Shown in pieces: positions 18,905 through 27,439 of a stretch of DNA of 64,000 nucleotides. The translations under genes and the position numbers were made by a program. The DNA is taken from NCBI RefSeq assembly GCF_000243095.1, contig NZ_AHJE01000082.1:25607-89606 (forward strand), read 5' to 3'. A model generated the notes under the pieces. The model was not told where the DNA came from. It saw only the letters and a list, made by a program, of their open reading frames with translations, and made no database searches. The DNA comes from Cupriavidus basilensis OR16. Its GTDB lineage: Bacteria; Pseudomonadota; Gammaproteobacteria; Burkholderiales; Burkholderiaceae. How positions within the stretch are numbered: the stretch's first letter is position 1; each line of letters opens with the position of its first letter.

Positions 18905-20429
18905 TTCGCTGGTGATTCCGCTATCGCTGATGGCTGCGACGCTGGCCGGTTGTGCCACGTCGTCGCTGAATCTCGCGCCTCCAGAAGCCGATCGGCCGTG
19001 GCAGCCTGCCACCACGGTGTCCGGAGAAATCGTGCCCGGCGCCGCGGCCAGGACCGCACCCGCGCCGCGGCCTTCCGACTACACGCTGCCCGCCAATTCG
19101 GCGCTGGCGTCGATCGCACCACCGCCCGCGTTCGATCCGGCGCACGGGTACGCGCTGCCGGAACTGATCGACATGGCCGAGTCCGCCAATCCGCTGACGC
19201 GCATCGCGTGGAACGACGCACGCAATGCGGCGCTGGCCGCGGGCATCGCCAAGGCCAGCTACCTGCCGCACATCTCGGCCGCGGCCATGGGCGGCTACCA
19301 GAACGGGCATCTTTCCACCGGCACGCCCCTGGGATCGGCCGGCACCAACTCATCCATCCACGGCGCGGTGTCGGTGCTGTCGCTGCAATGGCTGCTGTTC
19401 GATTTCGGTGAACGTGCTGGGCTTGTCGATGCCGCGGAGCAAGCTTCGATCGCCGTCAATATCGCGTTCACGGCCGTTCATCAGCGCATCGTGCACGATG
19501 TCAGCGTGGCGTTCTATCGCTATCAGGCCGCCCGGTCGCGCGGCGGCACGGTGCAGCAGGCCATGACCAACGCCGATGCCGTGCTCGCCGCCGCCAAGGC
19601 CCGCTACCAGCGCGGCGTCGGCACGGTCGTGGAGGTAGCGCAGGCCACCCAGAACCGTGCGCAGACCAACCTTGCGATGGTGCAGGCACGGGGCGCCGAG
19701 ACCGACGCGTATCTGGCCCTGATCACGGCCATCGGTATCTCGCCGCTGTCGAAGCCGCGCATCGCCGAAATGCCCGTGCGGCCTTTGTCGCCGGCCTTGC
19801 GCGGCTCCATCGAGCAGATCGTCGAAAGCGCGATCGCGCAGCGGCCCGACGTGCTGGGAGCGTACGCGGTCGAGCGCGCCAGCCAGGCCAAGGTCAAGGC
19901 AGCCGAGGCAGCGTTCCTGCCTAAAGTGTTCCTGTCCGGGTACACGTCATATGCATCGGGTGGAACGTCCATCTCTGCGATTCCGCCGATCGGCCAGCAG
20001 CCCCCGACGCTGAACCTCAACGGCTATCGCTACGGCGCCAGCGTATTCCTTGGCGTTACCGTGCCCATCTACGACGGCGGGCTGCGCTCGGCGGTGCTCG
20101 CGCAGTCGCGCAATGACGTCGACAGCGCATCGGCCCGGCTGACGCGGGCCAAGGAAGAATCGGTGCGGCAAGTAGTGGTCAGCCAGAGCGCGCTCGAATC
20201 GAGCCTGGCAGCGTACGACGCAGCCAAAGCGCTGGCCGACGCCGCCCAGGTCACCTACAACGCGGCCTTTGCTGCCTATAGCAAGGGCGTGGGATCGGTA
20301 ACCGAAGCCAACCTGGCGCAGAACCAGTTGCTGCTGGCATGGAACGCGTCGACCGATGCGTATAGCGGCGCGCTGGTTGCCGCCGCCACGCTGGCGCTCG
20401 CGACCGGGGCGATCGGCTCGACGCGTTGA
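18891..20429 (+). CDS. mdtP: MdtP-type outer membrane efflux lipoprotein (NodT/TolC family)
   Basis: 512 residues from ATG 18891, which overlaps the end of the fusion gene by 14 bases. The signal peptide ends in a lipobox (MAATLAGC). Two OEP repeats follow: ELIDMAESANPLTRIAWNDA in the first and AIAQRPDVLGAYAVERA in the second, with long coiled-coil segments between beta strands such as VFLGVTVPIYDGGLR. It forms the outer membrane exit duct for the ytcA-mdtNO pump. In E. coli the homologous system gives resistance to some dyes and drugs; the substrate here is unknown. Confidence 0.92.
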   Translation: MRKRDSLVIPLSLMAATLAGCATSSLNLAPPEADRPWQPATTVSGEIVPGAAARTAPAPRPSDYTLPANSALASIAPPPAFDPAHGYALPELIDMAESANPLTRIAWNDARNAALAAGIAKASYLPHISAAAMGGYQNGHLSTGTPLGSAGTNSSIHGAVSVLSLQWLLFDFGERAGLVDAAEQASIAVNIAFTAVHQRIVHDVSVAFYRYQAARSRGGTVQQAMTNADAVLAAAKARYQRGVGTVVEVAQATQNRAQTNLAMVQARGAETDAYLALITAIGISPLSKPRIAEMPVRPLSPALRGSIEQIVESAIAQRPDVLGAYAVERASQAKVKAAEAAFLPKVFLSGYTSYASGGTSISAIPPIGQQPPTLNLNGYRYGASVFLGVTVPIYDGGLRSAVLAQSRNDVDSASARLTRAKEESVRQVVVSQSALESSLAAYDAAKALADAAQVTYNAAFAAYSKGVGSVTEANLAQNQLLLAWNASTDAYSGALVAAATLALATGAIGSTR

Positions 20430-20628
20430 GCCACCCGAAGCCGACTCCGCCCGCTGCGGCCAGGCTGCCGCATAGCAACGCCGATCGGCTGCGTGCGGGC
20501 AAAGGACATGAGCACATAGCAGGTGGCTCATCATCCGCTTGAAAGAAGACTGACCGTAGCCCCCGCTCTGGCGCGCTCTCCGATCAGGGGCGCGTCCTGG
20601 ACGTCGCCACTGGTCGCAGGCACCCCGC

Positions 20629-21102
20629 CTACATCATTCGGTGCGCGAAATGCCCGCGCCGCGCCTCGGCCATCAGGTCGACGAACTGCTCGGTGCTCAT
20701 GTGCACCAGTTCCTGATGGTCGCCCGCTTCGAAGTAGACGTCGGGATGCGTCAGCAGGCTATCGTCGAGCCAGGTCTGCGTGCCGTACGCCATACCGACC
20801 GGCGGGATCGCGCCGAGGTCGCAGTCCCTGAACACTTCGCGCACGCCATACTCATGTGCGAGCGACAGCTTGCGGCCAGTCTGCTCGCAGATCTCCGACA
20901 GTTTCAGGTGATGGGTGGAAGGGATCACGGCGGCGACGTAGCCGCGGTCGTCTTCCAGCAGGACAGTCTTGGCAAGCCGGTCTCCGGGAACGTGCGCAGC
21001 CTGCGCAGTGGCCATGCTGCCGGGGCTGTAGGGGTGACGCACGGTGTCGAACCGGCTCTGCTTCTTGCTTAGGCATCTCGCCAGCGTGGTAGCCATGGTC
21101 AT
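20629..21102 (-). CDS. YbaK/EbsC (ProX-like) aminoacyl-tRNA deacylase domain protein
   Basis: 157 residues from ATG 21102, chosen because GGAGG lies eight bases upstream; an in-frame ATG at 21126 has no such signal. The YbaK fold is seen in FDTVRHPYSPGSMATAQAAH, the catalytic-region lysine in LAKTVLLEDDRGYVAAVIP, and GAIPPVGMAYG. Free-standing members hydrolyse mischarged tRNA, typically Cys- or Ala-tRNAPro, in trans; the specificity here is not determinable. The long 3' region toward mdtP has no obvious terminator. Confidence 0.88.
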   Translation of the reverse strand: MTMATTLARCLSKKQSRFDTVRHPYSPGSMATAQAAHVPGDRLAKTVLLEDDRGYVAAVIPSTHHLKLSEICEQTGRKLSLAHEYGVREVFRDCDLGAIPPVGMAYGTQTWLDDSLLTHPDVYFEAGDHQELVHMSTEQFVDLMAEARRGHFAHRMM

Positions 21103-21513
21103 GATTGCAACCTCCGACGCGTTCATCGCGACAGCTGATGCCAGTAACTATAGGTCAAGCGTTGGCCAGCACGGGACCAAGTCGGCACGCAAGACTGGTG
21201 CCAGTTATTTGTGGGACAGAACATTGGCGCCAATGTAAAAATGACCCATCCCTGGCGCAGGTTCGGTGCAAATCAACAACTGAGCATGCAAAGTTGCTGA
21301 AGGGACATTCTGCAGCCACGAGATTGATGCGCATCATTGAGTTGGCGACGTCGCGTTCTAGTATGGAAGGGTCAACTGTGGACGTCCGACGCCAGTCTGG
21401 CGTCCAGACACTGTCCCTGAAGACTAATATTCACCGAGGGCGAAGAGTGACAGGATGGTGTTACGTGGAGTACATGGTGTTACGTTGAGTACAAGCGACC
21501 AAAGGAGACACGC
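21103..21513. promoter_or_regulatory. katG upstream region with palindrome, promoter candidate and tandem repeat
   Basis: 411 bases between divergent genes. ACATTGGCGCCAATGT at 21221-21236 is a perfect 16-bp palindrome followed by GTAAAAATGACCC-like sequence that resembles IS21-family ends. A sigma-70-like pair TTGAGT (21337-21342) and TAGTAT (21359-21364), 16 bases apart, could drive katG. At 21455-21492 a 19-mer is repeated in tandem just before the ribosome binding site (AAGGAG). No gene seen. Confidence 0.5.
21455..21492 (+). repeat. 19-bp tandem direct repeat in the katG leader
   Basis: ATGGTGTTACGTGGAGTAC at 21455-21473 and ATGGTGTTACGTTGAGTAC at 21474-21492 differ at one base. The pair ends 21 bases before the katG start. 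Confidence 0.95.
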
Positions 21514-23694
21514 ATGACGAGTGAAGCGAAGTGCCCATTTGTTCATCCCGCAGGCGCCGGCCGATCGATCCGGGAGTGGTGGCCCGAGCAACTGAACCTG
21601 CATATCCTGCGTCAGAACTCCCCCCTGTCCGATCCAATGGGCAAGGACATTGACTACGCGAAGGAGTTCAAGAGCCTCGACCTGGCAGCCGTGAAGAAGG
21701 ATCTCCAGGCGCTGATGACCGATTCGCAGCCCTGGTGGCCGGCGGACTTCGGTCACTACGGCCCGTTGTTCGTCCGCATGGCATGGCATGCCGCCGGCAC
21801 GTACCGCATCGGCGATGGGCGTGGTGGCGCCGGGACCGGCCAGCAGCGCTTCGCGCCTACCAACAGCTGGCCCGACAACGTCAGTCTCGACAAGGCACGC
21901 AGGCTGATCTGGCCGATCAAGCAGAAGTACGGCCGAAAGATTTCATGGGGCGACCTCATCATCCTCACCGGTAACGTTGCGCTGGAGACGATGGGGTTCA
22001 AGACCTTCGGGTTCGGCGGCGGGCGCGAGGACGTCTATGAGCCGGACGAATCCGTCTACTGGGGGAACGAAGCCGTGTGGCTGGGCGACAAGCGCTACAC
22101 CGGCGACCGGAACCTCGAGAATCCGCTGGCTGCGGTGCAGATGGGCTTGATCTACGTGAATCCGGAAGGCCCGAACGGCAACCCGGATCCCGTTGCGGCA
22201 GCGCGGGATATCCGCGAGACGTTCGCCCGCATGGCGATGAACGACGAAGAAACGGTTGCGCTGATCGCAGGCGGCCACGCCTTTGGCAAGACCCACGGCG
22301 CGGGTCCCGCGTCCCATGTGGGGCCCGAGCCCGAGGCCGCCGGCATAGAGGAACAGGGTCTTGGCTGGCGTAGCAGCTTTGGCACGGGCAAGGGGGGAGA
22401 CACCATCACCAGCGGCCTGGAAGTCATCTGGACCACCACGCCGACGAAGTGGAGCAACGATTACTTCAAGCACCTGTTCGAATACGAATGGGAACTGACG
22501 AAGAGCCCGGCCGGCGCGCATCAATGGAAGCCGAAGGGCGATGCAGGTGCCGGCACCGTGCCCGATCCGGCCGACCCGTCGAAGCGTCGTTCGCCGTCCA
22601 TGCTGACGACTGACCTCTCGCTGCGGCTCGATCCGGCCTACGAGAAGATCTCGCGGCGCTTCTACGCGCATCCGGAGCAACTGGCCGATGCGTTTGCCCG
22701 GGCATGGTTCAAGCTGACCCACCGCGACATGGGGCCGCGCGCACGTTATCTCGGCCCGGAAGTCCCGCAGGAAGAACTCCTCTGGCAAGACCCCATCCCG
22801 GCGCTCGACCACCCGCTGATCGACGCGCAGGATGTCGCCGCGCTCAAGGGCAAGGTGCTGGCGTCGGGGCTGACCGTTGCGCAACTGGTGTCGACCGCCT
22901 GGGCGTCAGCCTCGACGTTCCGCGGCTCGGACAAGCGCGGCGGCGCCAACGGCGCCCGCATCCGCCTCGCGCCGCAGGCGGCCTGGGACGTCAACCAGCC
23001 GGCAGAACTGGCGAAGGTGCTGGCCACCCTCGAGGGCATCCAGAGCGAGTTCAACAAGGCCCAGACTGGCGGCAAGAAGGTCTCGCTGGCCGACCTGATC
23101 GTGCTGGCCGGGTGCGCGGGTGTCGAGCAGGCGGCGAAGAATGCCGGCCACAATGTGACGGTTCCCTTCACGCCGGGACGCATGGACGCCTCGCAGGAGA
23201 ATACCGACTTGGAGGCCATGGCCGTGCTCGAACCGATCGCGGACGGTTTCCGTAACTACGTCAAGGGCAAGTGCTCGATCCCGTCCGAGGCGTTGCTGGT
23301 CGACAAGGCGCAACTGTTGACGCTGACCGTGCCGGAGATGACGGTGCTGATGGGCGGCATGCGCGTGCTGGATGCCAACGTCGGCAAGTCGCAGCACGGT
23401 GTCTTCACGAAGCGCCCAGGGACGCTGACCAACGACTTCTTCGTGAACCTGCTCGACATGGGCACGGAGTGGAAGCCCGTGTCGGACGACAAGGACGTGT
23501 TCGAAGGCCACGACCGCAAGACAGGTGGGCTCAAGTGGACCGGCACGCGTGTCGATCTCGTCTTCGGCTCGAACTCCGAACTTCGGGCCGTGGCTGAGGT
23601 GTACGGCGGTGCGGATGCCCAGGAGAAGTTCGTCCACGACTTTGTCGCGGCCTGGAACAAGGTGATGAACCTGGACCGTTTCGAACTGGCGTGA
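21514..23694 (+). CDS. katG: Catalase-peroxidase KatG
   Basis: Bifunctional heme catalase-peroxidase of 726 residues, the normal length. Distal active site is R88-W91-H92 (FVRMAWHAAGTYR) and the proximal heme ligand is H255 (GGHAFGKTHG). The Met-Tyr-Trp adduct needed for catalase activity is conserved as W91, Y214 (GLIYVNPEG) and M240 (ARMAMNDEE). The degenerate C-terminal peroxidase domain starts near residue 420 and ends KVMNLDRFELA. ATG 21514 follows AAGGAG. Oxidative-stress control is expected, but I could not see a clear OxyR site. Downstream is a duplicated 29-mer running into a strong terminator. Confidence 0.98.
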   Translation: MTSEAKCPFVHPAGAGRSIREWWPEQLNLHILRQNSPLSDPMGKDIDYAKEFKSLDLAAVKKDLQALMTDSQPWWPADFGHYGPLFVRMAWHAAGTYRIGDGRGGAGTGQQRFAPTNSWPDNVSLDKARRLIWPIKQKYGRKISWGDLIILTGNVALETMGFKTFGFGGGREDVYEPDESVYWGNEAVWLGDKRYTGDRNLENPLAAVQMGLIYVNPEGPNGNPDPVAAARDIRETFARMAMNDEETVALIAGGHAFGKTHGAGPASHVGPEPEAAGIEEQGLGWRSSFGTGKGGDTITSGLEVIWTTTPTKWSNDYFKHLFEYEWELTKSPAGAHQWKPKGDAGAGTVPDPADPSKRRSPSMLTTDLSLRLDPAYEKISRRFYAHPEQLADAFARAWFKLTHRDMGPRARYLGPEVPQEELLWQDPIPALDHPLIDAQDVAALKGKVLASGLTVAQLVSTAWASASTFRGSDKRGGANGARIRLAPQAAWDVNQPAELAKVLATLEGIQSEFNKAQTGGKKVSLADLIVLAGCAGVEQAAKNAGHNVTVPFTPGRMDASQENTDLEAMAVLEPIADGFRNYVKGKCSIPSEALLVDKAQLLTLTVPEMTVLMGGMRVLDANVGKSQHGVFTKRPGTLTNDFFVNLLDMGTEWKPVSDDKDVFEGHDRKTGGLKWTGTRVDLVFGSNSELRAVAEVYGGADAQEKFVHDFVAAWNKVMNLDRFELA

Positions 23695-23708
23695 CCTCGG
23701 TGGCCAGG

Positions 23709-23766
23709 CTTTGACCGCCAGCTTCCAAAACAAGAAACTTTGACCGCCAGCTTCCAAAACAAGAAA
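23709..23766 (+). repeat. Perfect 29-bp tandem duplication after katG
   Basis: The 29-mer starting CTTTGACCGCCAGCTTCC and ending AACAAGAAA is present at 23709-23737 and 23738-23766. The end of the second copy forms the first bases of the terminator stem. The sequence resembles multi-repeat ends of IS21-family elements, by eye only. Confidence 0.95.
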
Positions 23767-23790
23767 GCCAGTCTCACGACTGGCTTTCTT
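23761..23790 (+). terminator. Rho-independent terminator of katG
   Basis: AAGAAAGCCAGTC (23761-23773), loop TCAC, then GACTGGCTTTCTT (23778-23790): a perfect 13-bp stem with a T-rich end; A-rich on the other side, so possibly bidirectional. Confidence 0.9.
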
Positions 23791-24028
23791 GTCATGGCGT
23801 CACTGCGCGAACATCGAGCAAACAAGGCTTGCCCGATGCGTCTTCCAGGTTTGGCACCTGGTGGACACAAACGACGGTGCGAAAGCAGGTCGCCCCCCTG
23901 AAGACCACGATGAACCGCAACCGCAGCGTGGAACTCGTCAGGCGCGCGCGCGTGCAACGCCGGGCGCCGTGCCGGACTGGCTCTTCACGCCTATATTGAT
24001 CCTGTGCGGGATCACGACGGAGGGAAGC

Positions 24029-24685
24029 ATGCATGCACTCTGCAGCAGGCTTGCAGGAGCGGCGGTGACGGCAATCACCCTGTGTTTCTCCCCGTGTTTC
24101 GCCCAGACCGGCGTGAGCGCGGACATATTGTTCGTCAAGATCGAACTCGCCCGGCACATCGCCGCTCAGCTTCCCAAGGACTGGACCGTCCTGTCCGGCG
24201 CCCAGGGCCGGGCCCACGGCACCATCGCGGACGCCGTGGGGGGCATCTCCATCGTCCCGGTACCGGCGGGCCAAACCGTCAAACTCCTCCATGCCGTATC
24301 CAATGTGCAGAATCCGTACGCGGCCGTCATCGTCAACTCGATGCCGCAGGCGCCGGTCACGCCCGAGCAGGTCCGCCGCTTCGACAGGTCGCTGCTGCGG
24401 GACTATGGCACAAGCTTCGAGAGCAGGATGCGCGACTCCCTGAAGACATCGGGCAGAGCGTTGCTCTCCATGGAGGAGCCGCACATCGAGCGAGTCGGGG
24501 GCTGGCCCGCGATTGCAATCAGCTACGTCCGTACCGGTGAGCAAGGCGCGATCTACGTGCAGCACTTCGATATCTATACGCCGGACCAGGAACTGCTGCT
24601 CATCCTCTCCTGCCGCGACACGGCGCGGGGTGTGTGGCTGCCGCTGCTCGACAGGATCCGAAACTCGATTGTCGTTGGCGAATAG
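24029..24685 (+). CDS. Secreted hypothetical protein
   Basis: 218 residues from ATG 24029 after GGAGGG. Residues 1-26 are a signal peptide with an Ala-Gln cleavage site (LCFSPCFAQ), so the product is periplasmic or exported. The mature part (WTVLSGAQGRAHGTIADAV, SRALLSMEEP-like and HFDIYTPDQELLLILSCRD segments) resembles small alpha/beta lipoprotein-like domains of the DcrB/DUF1795 type, but this is a loose impression. It stands alone between the katG terminator and a region of gene debris. No function assigned. Confidence 0.75.
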   Translation: MHALCSRLAGAAVTAITLCFSPCFAQTGVSADILFVKIELARHIAAQLPKDWTVLSGAQGRAHGTIADAVGGISIVPVPAGQTVKLLHAVSNVQNPYAAVIVNSMPQAPVTPEQVRRFDRSLLRDYGTSFESRMRDSLKTSGRALLSMEEPHIERVGGWPAIAISYVRTGEQGAIYVQHFDIYTPDQELLLILSCRDTARGVWLPLLDRIRNSIVVGE

Positions 24686-24819
24686 CCTGGATGGCGGTCG
24701 GCCCGATCTAGACGACGGCGTGGATGAAGGCGGCGGCGCGGCGATAGAAAGGGCCTGCGACGCGGTCATGCTTGCGCTGGCAGGGGCTGGATGTGGCGGT
24801 GGAATTGAGCAATGCGCGC

Positions 24820-24921
24820 GGGATGGCGCTGCTTGCCATGCTGCACGGCATGGAATGCGAGACCGGCATCGACCTGGATCGGCTGCAGGCATGCGCGTCG
24901 CTACTTGCGTTTCCAATCGGA
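24820..24921 (+). pseudogene. Fragment of an HMG-CoA-lyase-like gene
   Basis: In one frame GMALLAMLHGMECETGIDLD is followed by RLQACASLLAFPIG, which matches the C-terminal block of HMGL-family lyases (compare LGSMGFETGIDIGRLLALRE in the intact gene at 27429). Nothing else of the enzyme is preserved on either side. A remnant, probably not translated. Confidence 0.45.
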
Positions 24922-24974
24922 GATCCTAGCCCTTCCGAACCACCGTCTCAGACCTTCGGCGCAATCGCTAGAGT

Positions 24975-25112
24975 ATGAACTGCAAAGGCGCGGGCAATGC
25001 GTCCTATCTGAACAACAAGGGCGCGTCCAGCCTGGGCGTGGTCAACGCCACCACGGCGGCGCCAGGGGTCGGGCAGACCGGTGTCGTGGCCGGCGTCAAG
25101 CCTATCTTCTGA
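24975..25112 (+). pseudogene. Possible porin C-terminal fragment
   Basis: A 45-codon frame from ATG 24975 ends ATTAAPGVGQTGVVAGVKPIF, with the terminal Phe and loop composition typical of betaproteobacterial trimeric porins. No barrel strands upstream. It may be only a chance frame. The 540-base stretch 24686-25225 holds nothing else recognisable. Confidence 0.3.
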
Positions 25113-25225
25113 CGGGAGCGGGGCTACGGAGAGAGCCGGCGGGGGGGTTTGCCCCGCCGGCCACGATTGCGATGCGTTTGCGCGCGACGCCGCCAGCGCT
25201 CCCGCCGGGACATGACGCCACAGCC

Positions 25226-26215
25226 TTACTCCAGGGTGACATTGGCCTTCTTGACCAGTGCCGCATAGCGCGCCGCTTCGCTCTGGAAGAACTTCGCGGC
25301 GGCCTCCGGCGTGCCGGGATTGATCGTGTTGCCCTGCCTCCTCATCGCTTCCAGGACATCCGCGCTGGTGAATGCCTTGACGAACACGGTGTTGAGGCGC
25401 TTGACCTCGGCCGGCGGAAGCCCTGCCGGACCCACCACGGCAAACCAGCCCTCGACCGCGTAGTTTGGCAAACCTTGTTCGGCGATGGTGGGAATCTCCG
25501 GTGCGGCCGGCGAGCGCGTCGCGCCGCACAGGCCGATCGCGCGCAGGGTGCCGCTCTTCAGGTGCGGCGCTACGGCGTTCAACGCCACCACGCCGATCTC
25601 GACCTGGCCCGCGATCAGGTCGGTGACCATTGGCCCGGTGCCCTTGTACGGCACGTGGCGCGCCCTGACATGCGCCTCATCAAGGAACATTTCGGCGGCG
25701 AGTTGGATGATGGTGCCGTTGCCCGACGAGGCGTAGTTGAAGGCATCGGGCTTGGCCCTGAGTAGCGCCACAAGCTCCTGCACGTTCTTCGCGGGCACCT
25801 TGGGGTTGACCACCAGGACCAGCGGCGTCGAGCCAATCACGCTGATGGGCGTGAAGTCCTTGATCGCGTCGAACGGCATTTTCTTGTACACGCTCGGGTT
25901 GATGACGTGGTTGTTGGAGAACAGGCCCAGCGTGGTGCCGTCGGCCGGCGCCTTGGCCACCGCCGCCGCGCCGGTGATGCCGCCGGCGCCGGGAAGATTC
26001 TCAATCACCACCGGCTGGCCCAGGCTCTTGCCGAGCGACGGTCCGGCGGCGCGTGCGATGGCGTCCACGCCCGAGCCGGCGCTGATCGGCAGGATCAGGC
26101 GTACCGGCCGGCCCGAGCCTTGGGCCATAGCGCTGGCTGCCGGCAAGGCAAGCGTGAGTGCAATAGCCGAAACGGCCATGCCGAAAATTGCCCGGCCCGA
26201 AAGGGGGAATGCCAT
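25226..26215 (-). CDS. Bug/TctC family periplasmic solute-binding protein
   Basis: 329 residues with a signal peptide ending ALPAASAMAQ. Family motifs are VRLILPISAGSGVDAIARA, VVIENLPGAGGITGAAAVA and VPYKGTGPMVTDLIAGQVE. ATG 26215 follows GGAG. It is the last gene of a minus-strand set with an HMGL-type lyase and a CoA-transferase (69 bases between), so its ligand is probably a carboxylic acid that is activated by the transferase and cleaved by the lyase. This is inferred from context. Confidence 0.92.
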   Translation of the reverse strand: MAFPLSGRAIFGMAVSAIALTLALPAASAMAQGSGRPVRLILPISAGSGVDAIARAAGPSLGKSLGQPVVIENLPGAGGITGAAAVAKAPADGTTLGLFSNNHVINPSVYKKMPFDAIKDFTPISVIGSTPLVLVVNPKVPAKNVQELVALLRAKPDAFNYASSGNGTIIQLAAEMFLDEAHVRARHVPYKGTGPMVTDLIAGQVEIGVVALNAVAPHLKSGTLRAIGLCGATRSPAAPEIPTIAEQGLPNYAVEGWFAVVGPAGLPPAEVKRLNTVFVKAFTSADVLEAMRRQGNTINPGTPEAAAKFFQSEAARYAALVKKANVTLE

Positions 26216-26284
26216 GTCTGTCTCCGTGTATTTGTCGTTCTAGTCCGAGTGGCCATCCGAAGCCACGCGGCGCAGCGCACTGCC

Positions 26285-27439
26285 TCAGTCTCGGCTACGC
26301 CCGCCCAGGCCGCACAGGATTTCATCGTCGTGTTCGCCGATGCCCGGCAGCGGCATGCGCACGCCGGGCCTGCGCCCGCCCATCAGCAGCGGCAGCAGTA
26401 CCACGTCGGTGGTGCCGCCGTCCTCGGTCTGCATCGGCACCAGGCCTCCGCTTGCCTTCAGGTGCGGATCCTCCAGCAGTTGCTCCGGACGCATGATGGG
26501 CGCGTAGGGAATGCCCGCGGCTTCGAGTTTCGCCGAGAGCGCTTCCACGCGATGGTCCTTGAGTATCGCGCCCAAGCGCTCCAGCAGTGCCGGCCGTACC
26601 GCAACACGCATGGCATTGGTCGCGAGTTCCGGATCGCCGGCCAGGTCGGGGCGTTGCAGCACGTCGCACAGCGTGTTGAACTGCTTGTCGCTGACGGCAC
26701 CGATAAACAGTTGCTCGCCTTCGGCCAGCGTGAACACGTCATAGACACTCCACGCGGACACGCGCGACGGCATCGGCGGCGGCGGCTCGCCGGTCATCGA
26801 GAACTGCTGCATATGCTGGGACGACAGGAATACGCAATTCTCGAACAGCGCGCTCTGCACTTCCTGGCCCTTGCCGGTACGGTCGCGCTCGCGCAAGGCG
26901 GCCATCACGCCAATGGCACCGAACATGCCGCCCATGATGTCGTTGACCGAGGTGCCGGCGCGCAGCGGGCGGCCCTTGGGCCCTGTCATGTAAGACAACC
27001 CTCCCATCATCTGCACGACTTCGTCGAGCGCCAGGCGGTTTTCATAAGGACCGGGCAGGAAGCCCTTGTGCGACACGTAGATCAGCTTGGGAAACCTGGT
27101 GGATAACGTGGCGTAGTCTAGTCCGCATTTCTCCATCAGGCCCGGGCGGAAATTCTCCAGCAACACATCGCACTCGCCGACCAGTTCCGCTGCCGTGGCC
27201 TGCCCTTGCGCTGTGGTGATATCGATCACAACGCTCTTCTTGTTGCGATTGAACGAGCGGAAGAAACCAATGCCAAGACCGGGCAGGTTGCGGGTCTTGT
27301 CGCCGCCAGGCGGCTCGACCTTGATGACCTCCGCGCCCAGGTCCGCGAGGATCATGCCGCAGGTCGGGCCCATCACCATATGGGTGAACTCAACCACGCG
27401 GACGCCGGCGAGCGGCAAGGAGGAATGTTCAGTGTTCAT
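26285..27439 (-). CDS. CaiB/BaiF family CoA-transferase
   Basis: Class III CoA-transferase of 384 residues. VRVVEFTHMVMGPTCGMILA and DLGAEVIKVEPP are the N-terminal family blocks; the catalytic aspartate is in the segment AGTSVNDIMGG near residue 170, and DRTGKGQEVQSALFE follows. Intact, unlike the related gene at base 1. The start overlaps the end of the upstream lyase gene by 11 bases, so they are translationally coupled. Together they suggest CoA activation of a dicarboxylate or branched hydroxyacid followed by lyase cleavage; donor and acceptor are unknown. Confidence 0.92.
   Translation of the reverse strand: MNTEHSSLPLAGVRVVEFTHMVMGPTCGMILADLGAEVIKVEPPGGDKTRNLPGLGIGFFRSFNRNKKSVVIDITTAQGQATAAELVGECDVLLENFRPGLMEKCGLDYATLSTRFPKLIYVSHKGFLPGPYENRLALDEVVQMMGGLSYMTGPKGRPLRAGTSVNDIMGGMFGAIGVMAALRERDRTGKGQEVQSALFENCVFLSSQHMQQFSMTGEPPPPMPSRVSAWSVYDVFTLAEGEQLFIGAVSDKQFNTLCDVLQRPDLAGDPELATNAMRVAVRPALLERLGAILKDHRVEALSAKLEAAGIPYAPIMRPEQLLEDPHLKASGGLVPMQTEDGGTTDVVLLPLLMGGRRPGVRMPLPGIGEHDDEILCGLGGRSRD

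Noticed and set aside
16382..19015. A long minus-strand frame opposite the mdtNO gene
   Set aside because: Its residues are Arg/Gly/His-rich shadow sequence typical of the antisense of GC-rich genes, while the plus strand encodes recognisable domains.
22310..22380. Apparent loss of the adduct methionine in KatG at EEQGLGW
   Set aside because: Counting from the proximal histidine shows that the adduct methionine is M240, which is present.
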